A stretch of 64,000 nucleotides of DNA from an uncultured Clostridia bacterium (lineage in GTDB: Bacteria; Bacillota; Clostridia; TANB77; CAG-508), in the NCBI GenBank assembly GCA_934157035.1, contig CAKPHG010000003.1:62001-126000 (forward strand), given 5' to 3'. Below are positions 18,594 to 27,063 of this stretch, piece by piece. Each line of letters starts with the position of its first letter. Positions within the stretch are counted from its first letter, which is position 1. Below the pieces are notes generated by a model that worked only from the letters and a program-made list of their open reading frames with translations, searched no databases and was not told the DNA's origin. A program made the translations under genes and the position numbers.

Positions 18594-18617
18594 ATTATAG
18601 CATATTTTATTGTCGAA
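18594..18617 (-). promoter_or_regulatory. Extended -10 promoter with Spo0A-box-like motif
   Basis: On the minus strand TGCTATAAT (TATAAT at 18,594-18,599) precedes the DUF4190 gene by about 35 bp. TGTCGAA at 18,611-18,617 overlaps the -35 region, the third such motif next to a prophage accessory gene. Confidence 0.5.
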
Positions 18618-18655
18618 ATTTGTCATTTCTTGCGATGAGTTTATATTTTTTTATA

Positions 18656-18993
18656 CTATCCTTTAAAAATTCTTCTTTGTTCTTCTAAGCTTTGTTCTTC
18701 TTCATTCTCTTTAAAAAGTTCTGGATAATTATCTTTTATTAATATTATCTTTGCATTTTGATTCATGCAATCACCTGCTATTAATTTATTGGTTACCGCT
18801 TCTTGAAGAATTATTTCTCTTTTTAAATCATCCATTATCTTAATTAAATGTGCTTGACAATATTTATTGATTTCTATATATCTACTATTCCAAAATTCCT
18901 GTGGTTTCATATCAAAATAGTAAGCAAGACTTTCCATTGAATAAATTAGTTCTACTAGATTATTAGATTTTTTTATATCTAATATAATATTAT
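18656..18993 (-). CDS. Tail assembly chaperone, frameshift extension (gpGT-like)
   Basis: An open frame of about 93 residues from its first ATG (18,937), without a good ribosome binding site. The same frame is open upstream through the end of the preceding chaperone gene, in the -1 register, so it can be translated as a C-terminal extension. The sequence (YYFDMKPQEFWNSRYIEINK) is typical of the T part of Firmicutes tail chaperones. Known systems make a gpG:gpGT ratio by -1 frameshifting; the slip site here is uncertain. The A-rich GCAAAAC about 25 nt before the gpG stop is the best candidate but not canonical. Confidence 0.65.
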
Positions 18994-19440
18994 CTAATCC
19001 ATGTGAGTTTGAAATTCTTGTTTTGCTATTTCCCCTATAGCTGTCTCTGCTGATTTTCGAATCAACTCGTTCATATTCATTGTTAATAAAGGATTTGATA
19101 TCATTTCTTTTAGTTCTTTCTTGTTCATTTTCTTTTTGAAAAAACCCTCATCATTCAAAGCCTCTGCAATCTTTTCATATAAATCATTTATTGTTATTCC
19201 TTCTGCTCTGCAATCATCTATAAAATCATATACTTCATTTGATGATGTAAATGCATTTTTACCCTCTTCATCTTCTGCTAATTTAAATATTATTTTTGAA
19301 AGTGCTTCTCCATCTAATATAGAGTATGCTTTTGTAAATACTTCTTCGAAGTTTTTATTTTTTAGTAGATTAGCTATTTCTACTATTTTTCTTGTTTTTA
19401 GTACTAATTTAATATTTTTATTTTTTGTTTCTATTATCAT
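18994..19440 (-). CDS. Tail assembly chaperone (gpG-like)
   Basis: 148 residues, helical, in the position between the major tail protein and the tape measure gene. KIVLKTRKIVEIANLL-like N-terminus and EEVFTKAYSILDGEALSKII fit the chaperone families that coat the tape measure protein before tube assembly. Ends QTHMD followed by TAG; the overlapping -1 frame continues into the extension at 18,656-18,993. Confidence 0.75.
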   Translation of the reverse strand: MIIETKNKNIKLVLKTRKIVEIANLLKNKNFEEVFTKAYSILDGEALSKIIFKLAEDEEGKNAFTSSNEVYDFIDDCRAEGITINDLYEKIAEALNDEGFFKKKMNKKELKEMISNPLLTMNMNELIRKSAETAIGEIAKQEFQTHMD

Positions 19441-19489
19441 TTATTATCTCTCCTTTGCAAAAGAGAGAAGACTTTTCAGTCCTCCCTTA

Positions 19490-19975
19490 TTAAAATTTTG
19501 TTAAATCTCCTTCTACAGGGTATCCATCTGTTTCTACTACATTTGACTCTTTGTATACTCTCATTGTGTCTTTTATGAAGTCTCCATCATTCATTTCTTG
19601 TCCTGCAATGTCAACAGTACATTTAACTGATTGAACTAATGGTTTATTATCAACTGATGCTGTTGTTTCTGGATATTCTAAGAATAAGAATATAGTTGTA
19701 TCTGCATCTGCTATTGCTTTAATTGACTTATGTGTTTCTTGGATAAACATCATTTCAATATCTACTGTCTCTGCTTTTCTCTTTCCTTTTGCCATTCTTT
19801 CTTCTTCTAAATCTAAAGCACTATATGTTTGTCCTTCTTTTAAAGTTTTTAATTGACCTACTTTTTGAACATAACCTATACTTATTCTATCTCCTGTTAA
19901 TGTTAGTGAATAAGATACCTTTGCTTTCATTGCAACTTGTGGTGTCGTTGTTTTTGGTGTTACTGCATCTCCCAT
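19490..19975 (-). CDS. Major tail tube protein
   Basis: 161 residues, beta-rich, beginning MGDAVTPKTTTPQVAMKAKV. Size, order (after a tail completion gene and before the chaperones) and pattern (AGQEMNDGDFIKDTMRVYK) agree with major tail proteins of Firmicutes siphoviruses. Strong SD (GGAGG) and likely high expression. Confidence 0.8.
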   Translation of the reverse strand: MGDAVTPKTTTPQVAMKAKVSYSLTLTGDRISIGYVQKVGQLKTLKEGQTYSALDLEEERMAKGKRKAETVDIEMMFIQETHKSIKAIADADTTIFLFLEYPETTASVDNKPLVQSVKCTVDIAGQEMNDGDFIKDTMRVYKESNVVETDGYPVEGDLTKF

Positions 19976-19987
19976 TTTTAATTCCTC

Positions 19988-20374
19988 CTATCTTAAATTA
20001 AAAGAGCTCGTTATAGAATTATAACGAACTTCAAATGTTATTGTTATACCATATTTTTGCAATATAGGGTCATATACTGCAGGGCTAGTACTTGTCCTTG
20101 TAAAATTATATTCTTGAAGTTTTGTATCAACTTCGTCTGTCATTTGCATTGCTTGTCTTTGCTTTTCATTCCAACAAGTTATTGAAATTTGAAATGTAGA
20201 ACGAATTGGAAATCCATTTTCTGTTAGATTTACTGACTTTAAAGGTGTGTGTAATTCCAATATAGGAAATTTACTTTCTGTATTTGGATTACTTAAAATT
20301 GGTTTATTTTTATACAAATTTTCTAGCTTTTCATATACTAAATCGCTAAACTCTTTTATACTTAAATCTTTCAT
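19988..20374 (-). CDS. Tail completion / terminator protein
   Basis: 128 residues. Contains FPIRSTFQISITCWNEKQRQ and YGITITFEVRYNSI, typical of phage tail completion proteins that cap the tail tube and join it to the head. Start at ATG 20374, with GGAGTG upstream, overlapping the corrected stop of the preceding gp10-like gene (ATGA overlap), which supports that correction. Confidence 0.7.
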   Translation of the reverse strand: MKDLSIKEFSDLVYEKLENLYKNKPILSNPNTESKFPILELHTPLKSVNLTENGFPIRSTFQISITCWNEKQRQAMQMTDEVDTKLQEYNFTRTSTSPAVYDPILQKYGITITFEVRYNSITSSFNLR

Positions 20375-20908
20375 TTTGTACACTCCTTTAACATTTCATC
20401 TAATTTTTTCTTTGCTATTTCCGTATTTTCATTTCTACTTTCAAATTCTGCATCTCCTAAAAAATGATTTGCTTTTGCTCCGAACTGCTACATAGAATTG
20501 TTTTCCACTTATTGTTACAATAGGATAATTTAATGTTCTTCCTACTTTGTTTATAGGTATATACCATTCTGTATAACCTGATTCAATAAAATGTTTTGTT
20601 TTTCCTATATGTTCTTGTTCTGCAAATTGTCCTGTTCCAAAGTATTCAAACCACAAATAAGATTGTCCATTTTCAGTCATAAATTTAGAAGGGTCAGCAT
20701 AGACCCTTCCTTTTACTTCTTTTGTAGACATATCTATCATTTCTACTATTATACCATCTTCTTTATGGCCTTTTTCTAATTTTACTGCATAACCTTGAAT
20801 ATTTTTTAGTATATCTTCAGTTATTATTTTTGCGGTTTGTGGTAGTTTTTGAATTATAGCATTAATATTTTTGAAATTATGCTTTATTTTTATATCACAG
20901 CTTATCAT
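20371..20908 (-). CDS. HK97 gp10-like head-tail protein with in-gene CGG +1 frame break
   Basis: 178 residues if the C of the in-frame CGG (complement of 20,480-20,482) is skipped. The zero frame ends 12 codons after the CGG (VRSKSKSFFRR...). Skipping it gives VAVGAKANHFLGDAEFE and runs to a stop overlapping the next gene by ATGA. The GAKANHFL(G) ending is the normal C-terminus of HK97-gp10-like head-tail proteins. The N-terminal part (LPQTAKIITEDILKNIQGYA; SYLWFEYFGTGQF) also fits the family. Functional product expected only through +1 recoding, or the extra base is an assembly error. Confidence 0.75.
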
Positions 20909-21234
20909 TTTTGCATTTTCTCCATTCTATATACATACGTATTTCCTATCTTATTTTTATCTAATACTCTATATTCAGGAATAAACTCCTCTAGTTTTGA
21001 GACGTCTTCAAATGATACTCCGTCACCTTTTTCTATTTCGTAATCTCTTGTACTTCTACCTTTATAAATACTATAATCTACTTCTCCTGTAGACTTTTTG
21101 TCTAGTTCGTTTACGTCTTGTTGCATGTTTAGCCAAGCTATGCTTTTATATTTCCATTTTTTTTCTGATTCGCCGTGGTCTTCTCTCTCTTCATATTCTG
21201 ATATATGTACTTTTGTTAAATCTCGTAATAACAT
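20905..21234 (-). CDS. Head closure / head-tail adaptor protein
   Basis: 109 residues beginning MLLRDLTKVHISEYEE, containing YSIYKGRSTRDYEIEKGDGV. Pattern and order fit a phage head closure (head-tail joining) protein. Stop overlaps the start of the gp10-like gene. Confidence 0.65.
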   Translation of the reverse strand: MLLRDLTKVHISEYEEREDHGESEKKWKYKSIAWLNMQQDVNELDKKSTGEVDYSIYKGRSTRDYEIEKGDGVSFEDVSKLEEFIPEYRVLDKNKIGNTYVYRMEKMQK

Positions 21235-21539
21235 TACTTAATCCTCCTTAACCCAGATTTTATAATGTCATTTCTTAATTTACCTATGATATCTTCAAAT
21301 GATGTTGAAATAGATCCCTCATTTCTGCTTGTTAATCCTTCTGCTCCTCTTGACAAGTAAATTGCCTTCGTAGCTTTTTTTATGTATGGAAATAGTTTTA
21401 TATCTTCTTTTTGTCTATTAGAAATATCAGAGGCAATAGAGCTTACTTCCTCTAATATTTCACTCAGAACTTCTTTGTCCTCTTTGTAATTAGCTCCTAA
21501 GTCAGTTATTAATTTATCTATATTACTGGTTTCTGCCAT
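21234..21539 (-). CDS. Head-tail connector (gp6-like)
   Basis: 101 residues, all-helical (LSEILEEVSSIASDISNRQK; LFPYIKKATKAIYLSRGAEG; then SEGSISTSFEDII-like). The RGAEGL...EGSISTSFE pattern is common to gp6-like connectors of Firmicutes phages. Located after the capsid gene, as usual. Confidence 0.7.
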   Translation of the reverse strand: MAETSNIDKLITDLGANYKEDKEVLSEILEEVSSIASDISNRQKEDIKLFPYIKKATKAIYLSRGAEGLTSRNEGSISTSFEDIIGKLRNDIIKSGLRRIK

Positions 21540-21556
21540 TTCTATTGCCTCCCTAA

Positions 21557-21664
21557 TTATTCTTTTTCAGCTTTTGGTTTAGCTTCTTTTGTTTCTTTCT
21601 TTTCAGCTTTTGGTTTAGCTTCTTTTTCTACTTTGTTTATTTTTAGACCTATAAATGTTGACAT
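21557..21664 (-). CDS. Small Lys/Glu/Ala/Pro-repeat protein after capsid gene
   Basis: 35 residues, good SD (TAGGAGGTAAAC). Begins MSTFIGLKINKVEK, followed by two copies of EAKPKAEK. Short proteins of this kind often follow the major capsid gene in Clostridia phages; the function is unknown. Confidence 0.65.
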   Translation of the reverse strand: MSTFIGLKINKVEKEAKPKAEKKETKEAKPKAEKE

Positions 21665-21675
21665 TTGTTTACCTC

Positions 21676-22662
21676 CTAACCTTCGTATGAGCAGTATACA
21701 CCAGCTAATTTGTTTTCATATACATGTCCATATAAGTTATTATTTCTGTATTTAAATACGTTGTCATCTCCGTTTTGGTCTTCATCTGGTGTAAAGTATT
21801 TTATATATTGGTCCATAGCTGTTACTACAGCAGATTTTTCAACACATAAGAAGTTAATATCTTTTCCACCTTCTACTAATTCATAATAATCTGATGTTGA
21901 TGGATTTCCTGATGGAGAACTTACTTTTGAATAAGTTCCAGCACTTTCTGTGTAATATGCCTTTCCTGATACTACAGTTGTATCTTTTGACTTAATATAT
22001 GTGTCTTTTGCTTTTTGGTATCCATAATTTTCTTTTCCACTGTTTAATGTTACTGCTGTATACATTCTTGTTTGTGGGACTTCAATTATTGTTGCAAATC
22101 TTTCTAATACTTTCTTTGATTTTGTTGTATCTAAATCATCAACCATTCCTTTTAATGTAGGTGTTATGAATAAGATTCTATTTTCTGTTGAAACTTCGTC
22201 CTCGTCCATTTTATTTGTACAGGCTCTTAATGCTGTTACTACTCCCGCACCATCAGAAATTGTTTCTTTCTTTCTTGATATTCCATCTACTCCTGCTATT
22301 TTTGCTATTCTTGCTGCATCAGTTTCTGGAACTACTTTTGTTCTTACAAATTCTCCAGATAATCTCGCAAAAGGTAATCCTAATGCTTCTTGATTATCTA
22401 ATCTGTCAATTCTTAAATCTTGGCTTCTTTCTTTGTCGTATTTTACTGTTTCCCATTTGAAAGATGTTGAACCTTTTGTGTATCCATCATTTCTTGAGAA
22501 ATCTCCTAAACCGTCCATATCTAGTTTAGCTACTTTAATTTCTCCGTTTAATCCTTTTTGTACTGTTGTTTCATCTCCATCTAATATAGATGTTTTTGCT
22601 TCATTTTTATATACCTCGTCTAATTTAGGTAAATAAATTGTTGATATTTCAATATTATTCAT
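21676..22662 (-). CDS. Major capsid protein
   Basis: 328 residues. Contains the spine and axial-domain patterns of an HK97-fold family used by Clostridia siphoviruses (DGYTKGSTSFKWETVKYDKE; DRLDNQEALGLPFARLSGEF; LFITPTLKGMVDDL; KINLLCVEKSAVVT-like). An insertion of about 50 residues with Ser/Tyr/Gly repeats (near residues 225-270) looks like a surface loop. It follows the scaffold gene and precedes connectors. No protease gene is present, so maturation may not involve cleavage (inference). Confidence 0.8.
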   Translation of the reverse strand: MNNIEISTIYLPKLDEVYKNEAKTSILDGDETTVQKGLNGEIKVAKLDMDGLGDFSRNDGYTKGSTSFKWETVKYDKERSQDLRIDRLDNQEALGLPFARLSGEFVRTKVVPETDAARIAKIAGVDGISRKKETISDGAGVVTALRACTNKMDEDEVSTENRILFITPTLKGMVDDLDTTKSKKVLERFATIIEVPQTRMYTAVTLNSGKENYGYQKAKDTYIKSKDTTVVSGKAYYTESAGTYSKVSSPSGNPSTSDYYELVEGGKDINFLCVEKSAVVTAMDQYIKYFTPDEDQNGDDNVFKYRNNNLYGHVYENKLAGVYCSYEG

Positions 22663-22679
22663 TGTTTATTCTTCCTTTC

Positions 22680-23258
22680 TTATTTTAATCCCATTGCCTT
22701 TCTTATCGCTTCATCGGTACTTGACTTATTACCAGATGGGTCTGGATTATATGGTGGTTTTTCTTTTGACCACTCATTTACAGCTTTTTCTACAATTCTG
22801 TCTTGAATTGATTTTATAAGCTTTGTTTTTTCTTGTAATTGCTCTGCTGTCATGTTTTCATAATCAAAAAGATTTAAAAATTCTGGGTCAAATGCTGTAT
22901 CTTGTGTTGTTGCTATTTTTAGAGCTTCATCTTTTAAGTCTCTAGCATTTAACTTTCTTTGAATTTCTTGGTTTGCTTCTTCTTGTTTCTTCAATTGATA
23001 TTGAAGTTTTTGGGTTTCGTTCATTTGAGCTAACTTTTCAGCTTCTGACTTTTGTGTGTCTTGTTCTAATTTCCATTGTTCTTTTAATTTTGTTTCATGT
23101 GTTTGTATTGCTTTTTGAACTCTTCTATCAAATTCTGCTTGATATTCTTTGTTAGATAGAACATCATCAAAAGTCTGTGTTTGATTATTATCCGTTGCAT
23201 TATTTGCCCCGTCTATATCAATATTTGTGCTATTTGCGTTTTGGTTTTCGCCTTCCAT
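22680..23258 (-). CDS. Scaffold protein (DUF4355-like)
   Basis: 192 residues from the ATG at 23258 (SD AGGAGAAAA). Acidic N-terminus, long coiled-coil (KLKEQWKLEQDTQKSEAEKL; QLKKQEEANQEIQRKLN) and a conserved C-terminal helix with GNKSSTDEAIRKAMGLK, all characteristic of phage scaffold proteins. Directly upstream of the capsid gene. Confidence 0.82.
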   Translation of the reverse strand: MEGENQNANSTNIDIDGANNATDNNQTQTFDDVLSNKEYQAEFDRRVQKAIQTHETKLKEQWKLEQDTQKSEAEKLAQMNETQKLQYQLKKQEEANQEIQRKLNARDLKDEALKIATTQDTAFDPEFLNLFDYENMTAEQLQEKTKLIKSIQDRIVEKAVNEWSKEKPPYNPDPSGNKSSTDEAIRKAMGLK

Positions 23259-23353
23259 ATTTTCTCCTATCCCAATTTGTTCTTCTGCCCAAATTGTTAC
23301 ATTAAAAATTCTGTTGTTCTTTATAGCCTGCAATCAGTAAAAAGGCATAAAAA

Positions 23354-23367
23354 ATAGACGTACGTCT
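23354..23367. promoter_or_regulatory. 14-bp perfect palindrome upstream of scaffold gene
   Basis: TAGACGTACGTCTA, unusually GC-rich for the context, in the 145-bp gap between the small membrane protein gene and the scaffold start. Could be an operator or processing hairpin; no direct evidence. Confidence 0.4.
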
Positions 23368-23403
23368 ACGTCCTAAAATTTATAATTATAAAATGTTAAT
23401 AAC

Positions 23404-23562
23404 TTATTTGTTATCTTTGTTCTTTGCTTTCATATATCCATCAGCAAAATTATATTTAAACACCCATATAACAGGTCTAAATATTGTAATTATAGTAAAT
23501 ATAATCCAATACCAAGTTGGCATTTGTAATTCAATGCTTAATATTAAAACTAATAACCACAT
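23404..23562 (-). CDS. Small membrane protein
   Basis: 52 residues, too short to be called by length alone. ATG at 23562, with two hydrophobic helices (LLVLILSIELQMPTWYWIIF; ITIFRPVIWVFKYNF) and a Lys-rich tail. Located in the head module; role unknown. Confidence 0.55.
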   Translation of the reverse strand: MWLLVLILSIELQMPTWYWIIFTIITIFRPVIWVFKYNFADGYMKAKNKDNK

Positions 23563-23564
23563 AA

Positions 23565-23780
23565 TTATTTTTCCCCCTTATCTTCATATATTGCTATATA
23601 ATTTTTCTTTATATTAAAGTTAGTTACTTCATCTACTGTCAATTTTGCATTAATTTCTATATTTGCAACAAATTTTAAATCATTTGTTATATCATCTGCT
23701 CTTTCTATTAATTCTTGTCCTATTGCTATAATTGATTTCTTTACATTTTCTTTTCCAACTGGTGTTAATGTTTCTTTCAT
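23565..23780 (-). CDS. Small hypothetical phage protein
   Basis: 71 residues (MKETLTPVGKENVKKSIIAI; AKLTVDEVTNFNIKKNYIAI). Soluble, mixed alpha/beta. Good SD. Probably cotranscribed with the head genes. Not recognised. Confidence 0.6.
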   Translation of the reverse strand: MKETLTPVGKENVKKSIIAIGQELIERADDITNDLKFVANIEINAKLTVDEVTNFNIKKNYIAIYEDKGEK

Positions 23781-23805
23781 ATTTCCACCTTCTTTTCATA
23801 ATAAA

Positions 23806-23829
23806 AGCACCTACTTGTTAGTAAGTGCT
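23806..23829 (-). terminator. Hairpin between small head-module genes
   Basis: AGCACCTACT against AGTAAGTGCT (one mismatch) with a T-rich tail on the minus strand. May lower downstream expression. Confidence 0.5.
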
Positions 23830-23830
23830 G

Positions 23831-23989
23831 TCTTTAATTATTAAAATCTATATCTTTACATATTTTTTCAATTTTCTTCATAAGTGGTGTATTTTTATCT
23901 ATTTCTTGTTTATCGTTCCAAAACTTTGCTTCTAAACTACTTACTTTTTCTTGTTTAGTTAATTCTATTTTTCTATCTTGCTTTTCCAT
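23831..23989 (-). CDS. Small hypothetical phage protein
   Basis: 52 residues, charged and helical (MEKQDRKIELTKQEKVSSLE). ATG at 23989 overlaps the end region of the minor head gene (starts just before its stop). Not recognised. Confidence 0.55.
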
Positions 23990-23990
23990 A

Positions 23991-25424
23991 CTATAATTCC
24001 TCCAATTTAACATATATTATACCATTTTTATTTTTTATGTCAATTAGTTGAAAATCTGTATTTCTCATAAATAGTATTTCTCCTCCACCTTCATCATTCA
24101 ATGTAGATAGGTTTCTTCCAGTCTTAGATTTTATTTTCATTATCATTTTAAAATTTGTATCATATACACCTAGCGCTGAAGATATATAGCTATTCCAGTG
24201 CCCTATTTTTTGTTCATTATTAAATATAGACAATATATTTGAGACATCTTCGCTATCTCTTACATAAACACATCTTTTAACCCAACCTTTATATATTGGC
24301 ATTCCTTTTAATGCATTATCTAAATTTTGTATGTATTCCTTATCTTCTTCTGATAATTTTTCATTATTATATAATTTTGAGTTAATTTTATAAGACATAC
24401 TTTTTAGATACTGTTTTAATGATTTATATTGTTCTTCTCCCAAAACATTTCCATTTCTAAAGTCTTTGCTCTTATAATTACTATTATATACAATAGTTGA
24501 ACGACAGTAATGAAAGTGATGTTGTATTGGTGGAAGATTTAGCCCTAGCACTAAGCCATTACATCTAATTCTTTGCATTGTTAGCTCTTTTTGTGTCTCC
24601 CCATAATATCTATCAAATACATTTTCTTTGTTTATATAAAATTCTTGATTATTTAAGTTATCACACATTAAAGTAGTTTTATCGTCTTCTACTGCAATAA
24701 ATCTAACTTTCGAATTATCTTCTGCAACTTCTTTTATTCCTTCTATTTTTATTAGATTATTTAATCCTATCATTTGTAAATCAACTGCACCTGATATTTT
24801 GTCATTATTTATATTAAGTTTTTGATTGTTTTGTCTATTTATTATCGTTTGGAACTCACTAGAATCGATTTCTAGATCTTTTTGTTGTTGTATATTTAAA
24901 ATTGCTTGCTTATATATTTGTTGTGCATTATATTGTATTGTAGCTTCAATGTATTGTTTCCAATTAAATCCACTATAATTAGGTTGGTCTAATAATGCAA
25001 GAAATAAAGCCATCGCTAATATTGATGGCTTTTTCTTTTTATTTACTTCTTGTTGTCCCTGTTCGTAGTAATAATTAGCATCTTCATACATTATTTGTTT
25101 TTCTTGTTCTTTAATTCTGTTTTGTTCTTCTATATATGCACTATAAATTAGTAGTTCTAATATTTCACTATTCTTTACTCTTGTTCTTTTATAAATATTA
25201 TTTGCTAATACTCCAAAATAACCAGTTAATAGTTTTTGTTCTTTCCATTGTTCTATATATGTATTTATTCTTTTTTTAGTCTTATTATCTGCAATATTAT
25301 AAATATTTTCCGATTTAAAATTAAGTGTGTCTAAGAGTTCTTGCAATCTGTTTTGAGTTTGTTTTGATGTTTTATTATATATCTGTTTTAATTGTTTCAT
25401 ATAATTATCGTGTTGTTCCCACAT
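23991..25424 (-). CDS. SPP1 gp7/MuF-like minor head protein with ADP-ribosyltransferase-like C-terminus
   Basis: 477 residues. The N-terminal 300 residues are the phage head morphogenesis (MuF) domain, ending with the family's His/Cys motif (LPPIQHHFHYCRSTIVY). The last 150 residues look like an R-S-E class ADP-ribosyltransferase: YKGWVKRCVY (Arg), YISSALGVYD (S-x-S-like), FKMIMKIKSKTGRNL and DEGGGEILFMRNTDF (catalytic Glu). Only the second Glu of the E-x-E motif is clearly present. Such fusions are known in Firmicutes phages, and the toxin part may enter the host with the DNA. Start at ATG 25424 behind AGAGGTG. Confidence 0.78.
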   Translation of the reverse strand: MWEQHDNYMKQLKQIYNKTSKQTQNRLQELLDTLNFKSENIYNIADNKTKKRINTYIEQWKEQKLLTGYFGVLANNIYKRTRVKNSEILELLIYSAYIEEQNRIKEQEKQIMYEDANYYYEQGQQEVNKKKKPSILAMALFLALLDQPNYSGFNWKQYIEATIQYNAQQIYKQAILNIQQQKDLEIDSSEFQTIINRQNNQKLNINNDKISGAVDLQMIGLNNLIKIEGIKEVAEDNSKVRFIAVEDDKTTLMCDNLNNQEFYINKENVFDRYYGETQKELTMQRIRCNGLVLGLNLPPIQHHFHYCRSTIVYNSNYKSKDFRNGNVLGEEQYKSLKQYLKSMSYKINSKLYNNEKLSEEDKEYIQNLDNALKGMPIYKGWVKRCVYVRDSEDVSNILSIFNNEQKIGHWNSYISSALGVYDTNFKMIMKIKSKTGRNLSTLNDEGGGEILFMRNTDFQLIDIKNKNGIIYVKLEEL

Positions 25425-25435
25425 ATAAAGCACCT

Positions 25436-27052
25436 CTATTCTTTGCTGATTTGCTTGTTAACTACTTTTGTTTGTTCTTTCTTGTTGTCTGCCGTTAATT
25501 TTTGTGCTTTTTGTTGATTTGTTAAGTCTGTTACTTTGTCGTCTTGCTTATTCTCTTTATTGTTTTGCGCTACTTCTATTTGTCCCATCATTTGCATTTG
25601 TTGTAAATTCTTTTGAATATTTTCTTCATTCTGTTTATCTATTTTTTCAAGCTCTGAATTGCTATCTAAATCATCTGGCAACATATCAATTATACTTGCA
25701 TCGCTTAACAATCCTCTTAATTTTAATGCTCTTGTTGTCTCCGTATCTTTGTCAGTTGGTAGATTTCTTTGTAAATCTATTTTTATACTTCTAAAATCAT
25801 AAGATTTATGTTTTCTTTTATTTATTCTATCTATGATTGTTTCCCATCTTCTTAATATAGCTTGTTTAAAATGTTTATCTGCGTCTGTTATCATTTGCTC
25901 TAATGCAAAGAATTTTCTATCTAATGCACTTGCATTATCTGCGTTTGTAAATCCTAAATCTGTTATATTCGGTACTCCGCTTATCATTGCTATTAAATCT
26001 ATTAATGTCTTCTTATGATTTTCTAGTGCTGTATCTTGTACTGATTTTTCTACCCACGCTATGTCTCCTGTATTATCTGGAGTATAAAATACTTGCATTT
26101 TTAATAGTGCTTTGTCCTCTTCTTCTCTTGCTTTATTAACTACTTGTTTAGGTTGTCCATTTTCATCTACCTCTGGATTTCCTTCTGCGTCTAATTTTGT
26201 TGTCATTAGTTCATTTTGTGGTGTGAAACCTGTTATTTTTAACTTAGCATCATCATTGTATTGAAATGTATTTCTACTATTTTGTATTACTCTTTCATAA
26301 GCACAAATTAAAGAGACTACCAATTCAAAACTTGATAGTCCCATTTCATTTTCTATTGCTATACAAGGAAGCATATTCCATTTGCCTTCTTCAAATCTTT
26401 TTTTATCTTCTTGTAATTTTTTATAATCAGTAGGAGTTGGCGAATAATATCTTTTACCATTTATTGTAGTTAATTCTACAATTGTTATATCTGCATTGTT
26501 TTTGTCTTTTTCAGTCCATTTTCTTAGTTGCCCAATTTGTTTTACTGGTGTTGAATAATCAAATATTCCTATTGTATTTAACGCACTTTGTTTTGTATAT
26601 ACTATTTCGTTTTCTTCATTTTCGTATAGTACTTCATAGCATCCTCTCATTCCAAAATAGTCAAATGCTAAATCAAAAAATTCTGTTGAATCATCATTAT
26701 ATTTACTTATATAATCTATTAATACTTTTAGTTCTTCATCTTTATTTGCATCTGTATTAAAGACTTTATTAAGCAATTTCTTGATTATATTCAATTTTGT
26801 TGGGTCTGATATTTTTTCAACATCATATACTGGCGCTTTTCCTGCAAAATATCCTGTTACCATTGAGTTAATATAATTTTCAAATGCAACTTTTATTTTT
26901 TCATCATTTATACTTACTAGCTCAGAATTGTCTGTCTTTCTTCTTATTCTTTCATATAGTTGTTTTCTTGCATTCCATTCCTTATCCGCTAGCATTAATA
27001 TTTGTGCTACACTGTTTTCATTTTCTAATGTTTCTGGATTCCATTGTATCAT
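25436..27052 (-). CDS. Portal protein (SPP1 gp6 family)
   Basis: 538 residues. Contains YINSMVTGYFAGKAPVYDVE, YGMRGCYEVLYE-like, and ISGVPNITDLGFTNADNASA, all standard in SPP1-type portals; the C-terminus is Gln-rich. The dodecameric portal is the DNA channel of the head. Lies between the terminase and the minor head gene, as usual. Confidence 0.92.
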   Translation of the reverse strand: MIQWNPETLENENSVAQILMLADKEWNARKQLYERIRRKTDNSELVSINDEKIKVAFENYINSMVTGYFAGKAPVYDVEKISDPTKLNIIKKLLNKVFNTDANKDEELKVLIDYISKYNDDSTEFFDLAFDYFGMRGCYEVLYENEENEIVYTKQSALNTIGIFDYSTPVKQIGQLRKWTEKDKNNADITIVELTTINGKRYYSPTPTDYKKLQEDKKRFEEGKWNMLPCIAIENEMGLSSFELVVSLICAYERVIQNSRNTFQYNDDAKLKITGFTPQNELMTTKLDAEGNPEVDENGQPKQVVNKAREEEDKALLKMQVFYTPDNTGDIAWVEKSVQDTALENHKKTLIDLIAMISGVPNITDLGFTNADNASALDRKFFALEQMITDADKHFKQAILRRWETIIDRINKRKHKSYDFRSIKIDLQRNLPTDKDTETTRALKLRGLLSDASIIDMLPDDLDSNSELEKIDKQNEENIQKNLQQMQMMGQIEVAQNNKENKQDDKVTDLTNQQKAQKLTADNKKEQTKVVNKQISKE

Positions 27053-27063
27053 TGTTTTTCCTC

